NCBI GenBank assembly: GCA_031398695.1
Contig: JANNNU010000024.1
Coordinates: 1 to 33,959, forward strand
Length of the DNA: 33,959 bases
DNA from: JAIYDJ01 sp031398695
GTDB taxonomy: Bacteria; Pseudomonadota; Alphaproteobacteria; Rhodobacterales; Rhodobacteraceae
Reading direction: 5' to 3'
Under the pieces are notes generated by a model. It searched no databases, had not been told where the DNA came from, and saw only the letters and a program-made list of their open reading frames with translations. The position numbers and the translations under genes are program-made. Shown here in pieces: positions 32,458-33,959 of this stretch (its first letter is position 1; every line of letters begins with the position of its first letter).

Positions 32458-33550
32458 CGCCGTAACGCGCGCCACCGCCCCCCTTGCCGCCGCAAAGCCG
32501 CTGGTGCAGGTGCGCGATCTGAAGATGTATTTCCCGGTGCACAGCGGCATCCTGCGCCGCCACACCGGCGACGTGAAGGCGGTGGACGGCGTCAGCTTCG
32601 ACATCCTGACCGGCGAGACGCTGGGCCTTGTCGGCGAATCCGGGTGCGGCAAGTCCACGGTGGGGCGCGCGCTGCTGCGCCTTTACGAGCCGACGGCGGG
32701 GTCCGTGACGATCGACGGCGACGACATCGCCACGCTGTCGCCCGAAAAGCTGCGGCTGAAACGGCCGACCATGCAGATGGTGTTCCAGGACCCGCAGGCC
32801 AGCCTGAACCCCCGGATGCACTTGGCCGACATCATCGGCGAGCCGTTGATCGAACACACCCGATGGTCGGCCGAACGGCGCCTTGAACGCATCTACGAAC
32901 TGATGGATGCGGTAGGGCTGAACCGCCGCTTCGCCAACCGCTTTCCCTACGAGTTTTCCGGCGGGCAGCGCCAGCGGATCGGCATCGCCCGCGCGCTGGC
33001 ACTGAACCCCAAGTTCATCGTCTGCGACGAGCCGATCGCGGCGCTCGACGTGTCGATCCAGGCGCAGGTCGTGAACCTGCTCGAGGATCTGCAGGACCGC
33101 CTTGGGCTGACCTACCTTTTCATCAGCCACGACCTGTCGATGGTGCGCCACATCGCGGACCGCGTGGCGGTGATGTATCTGGGCCGGATCGCCGAGATCA
33201 GCCCGCGCGATGCACTGTATTCCCGCCCGCTACACCCTTATGCCGAGGCGCTGCTGTCGGCGGTGCCCGAACCCGACCCGAACGTGGAAAGCACCCGCAC
33301 GCGGATCATCCTCAAGGGCGACGTGCCCTCGCCGGCCAATCCACCCAAGGGGTGCAACTTCTGCACCCGTTGCCCGCGCGTGTTCGACCGCTGCCGTGTC
33401 GAGAAACCCGACCTTGTGCAGGTAGAGCCAGGGCGCCTTGTCGCCTGCCACCTGTATTCCGCCACAACAAACCCTGCCGGATCAACCGGCAGACCCGAGG
33501 CCCCCACACAGGTCAAGGCTGAGCATAATCAACAAGGAGTATCCGTATGA
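32450..33550 (+). CDS. Oligopeptide/dipeptide-type ABC transporter ATPase (OppF/DppF)
   Basis: This is a 366-residue partner ATPase. Walker A is GESGCGKS at 62-69, the signature is FSGGQRQRIGIARAL, Walker B is FIVCDEPIAALDVS, and the switch His is in LFISHDLSMV. The C-terminal cysteine block CNFCTRCPRVFDRC matches the OppF/DppF tail. Start ATG 32450 follows GGCGGAGG, and a start further upstream would only read through the end of the previous gene in another frame. It overlaps the binding-protein start by 4 bp (ATGA), indicating one operon. Confidence 0.93.
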   Translation: MLDAVTRATAPLAAAKPLVQVRDLKMYFPVHSGILRRHTGDVKAVDGVSFDILTGETLGLVGESGCGKSTVGRALLRLYEPTAGSVTIDGDDIATLSPEKLRLKRPTMQMVFQDPQASLNPRMHLADIIGEPLIEHTRWSAERRLERIYELMDAVGLNRRFANRFPYEFSGGQRQRIGIARALALNPKFIVCDEPIAALDVSIQAQVVNLLEDLQDRLGLTYLFISHDLSMVRHIADRVAVMYLGRIAEISPRDALYSRPLHPYAEALLSAVPEPDPNVESTRTRIILKGDVPSPANPPKGCNFCTRCPRVFDRCRVEKPDLVQVEPGRLVACHLYSATTNPAGSTGRPEAPTQVKAEHNQQGVSV

Positions 33551-33959
33551 AACTGAAGATCGCCCTGCTGGGCGCGGCAGCCACCTTCGTGCTGGCCCCT
33601 GCCGCATACGCCGAACGCGGCGTGGATGGCGAGCTGAAGCTCACCTTCCCGCAAGCCGTGTCGATCATGAACCCCTACCTGTCGGGGGGCACCAAGGACA
33701 TCTGGGGTTCGTCGGTCGTGCTGGAACCGCTGGCCGGGATCGACCCTGACGGCAATCTGGTGCCGAAACTGGCGGCCGAAATTCCGACGCTGGAAAATGG
33801 CGGCATCTCGGCCGACATGATGTCGATCACGTGGAAGCTGCAGCCCGGTCTGATGTGGAACGACGGCACGCCGGTCACCGCCGACGACGCCGTGTTCACC
33901 GCCGCCTACTGCATGGATCCGGCGGGCGGCTGCGCACAGGCGACGAAGTACGAAGGTGT
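33547..33959 (+). CDS. Periplasmic solute-binding protein of a peptide-type ABC transporter (5' part)
   Basis: The gene runs off the right edge; 137 full codons are visible. It starts with a signal peptide (IALLGAAATFVLAPAAYA, likely cut after AYA at about residue 22), then the family 5 binding-protein segments GELKLTFPQAVSIMNPYLSGG, VLEPLAGIDPDGNLVPKLAAE, ITWKLQPGLMWNDGTPVTADDAVFTAAY (each in part). WNDGTPVTADDAVFT is close to the SBP_bac_5 signature. AAGGAG at 33533-33538 precedes the ATG. The ligand may be a peptide, but family members also take up opines, nickel and other solutes. Two permease genes are expected downstream. Confidence 0.92.
   Translation, partial: MKLKIALLGAAATFVLAPAAYAERGVDGELKLTFPQAVSIMNPYLSGGTKDIWGSSVVLEPLAGIDPDGNLVPKLAAEIPTLENGGISADMMSITWKLQPGLMWNDGTPVTADDAVFTAAYCMDPAGGCAQATKYEG

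Overview
The window is a GC-rich bacterial chromosome segment that reads as an alphaproteobacterium of the Rhodobacterales (Roseobacter/Rhodobacter group). That call rests on protein character and gene order (dgt / erpA / xthA / ccmABCDG, a Hint-RTX protein, a PPK2, a GcvT-fused FAD dehydrogenase, a RimB-RimK fusion) and on a short intergenic element (TTGGNNNAAATATCC) that I recall as common in this order. It is an inference; no database was searched. It looks like ordinary chromosome: no insertion sequence, phage gene, plasmid gene or CRISPR array is visible.

Left part (1-8439, all on +): the 3' end of a FadL-type outer membrane protein with a clear terminator; a P-loop NTPase of unknown role; a MetA-family homoserine acyltransferase whose specificity residue predicts acetyl-CoA use; a lipoprotein-like alpha/beta hydrolase overlapping it; polyphosphate kinase 2 translationally coupled to a TetR regulator; a large dimethylglycine/sarcosine dehydrogenase-like flavoprotein; and a MobA-like nucleotidyltransferase with no normal start codon. 

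Middle (8438-16556): a large secreted LamG / cadherin-like / RTX / Hint protein on -, a 755-bp stretch without a credible gene, tRNA-Leu(CAA), a membrane-anchored zinc metallopeptidase, a YqaA-type membrane protein with DsbB, dGTP triphosphohydrolase divergent from the Fe-S carrier ErpA, and an unknown protein. 

Next (16584-25224): exonuclease III, then a compact cytochrome c maturation operon ccmABCDG on -, an aldo/keto reductase, a small lipoprotein, MoaA, a membrane-anchored LysM protein, and a one-chain fusion of a RimB-like protease with a RimK-like ATP-grasp ligase. DsbB and CcmG are both cell-envelope thiol-redox proteins. MoaA and the MobA-like protein both point to molybdenum cofactor, but lie far apart.

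Right part (25375-33959): an M20 amidohydrolase, an exported cysteine-containing unknown, a short Hsp70-like protein, and then a divergent unit. On - are an ArgE-like M20 deacylase and a DAO-family FAD oxidoreductase that share a 4-bp overlap. On + are two Opp/Dpp-type ATPases and the start of a periplasmic binding protein. Between them lies an operator-like inverted repeat. The simplest reading is import of a peptide, N-acyl amino acid or similar nitrogen compound, followed by deacylation and oxidation. The permease genes should lie just beyond the right edge.

The items most worth following up are the RimB-RimK fusion, the missing start of the MobA-like gene, the repeated 3'-end element, the peptide/acyl-amino-acid divergon, and the Hint-RTX protein. 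I did not find strong evidence for a wholly new defence or mobile system.
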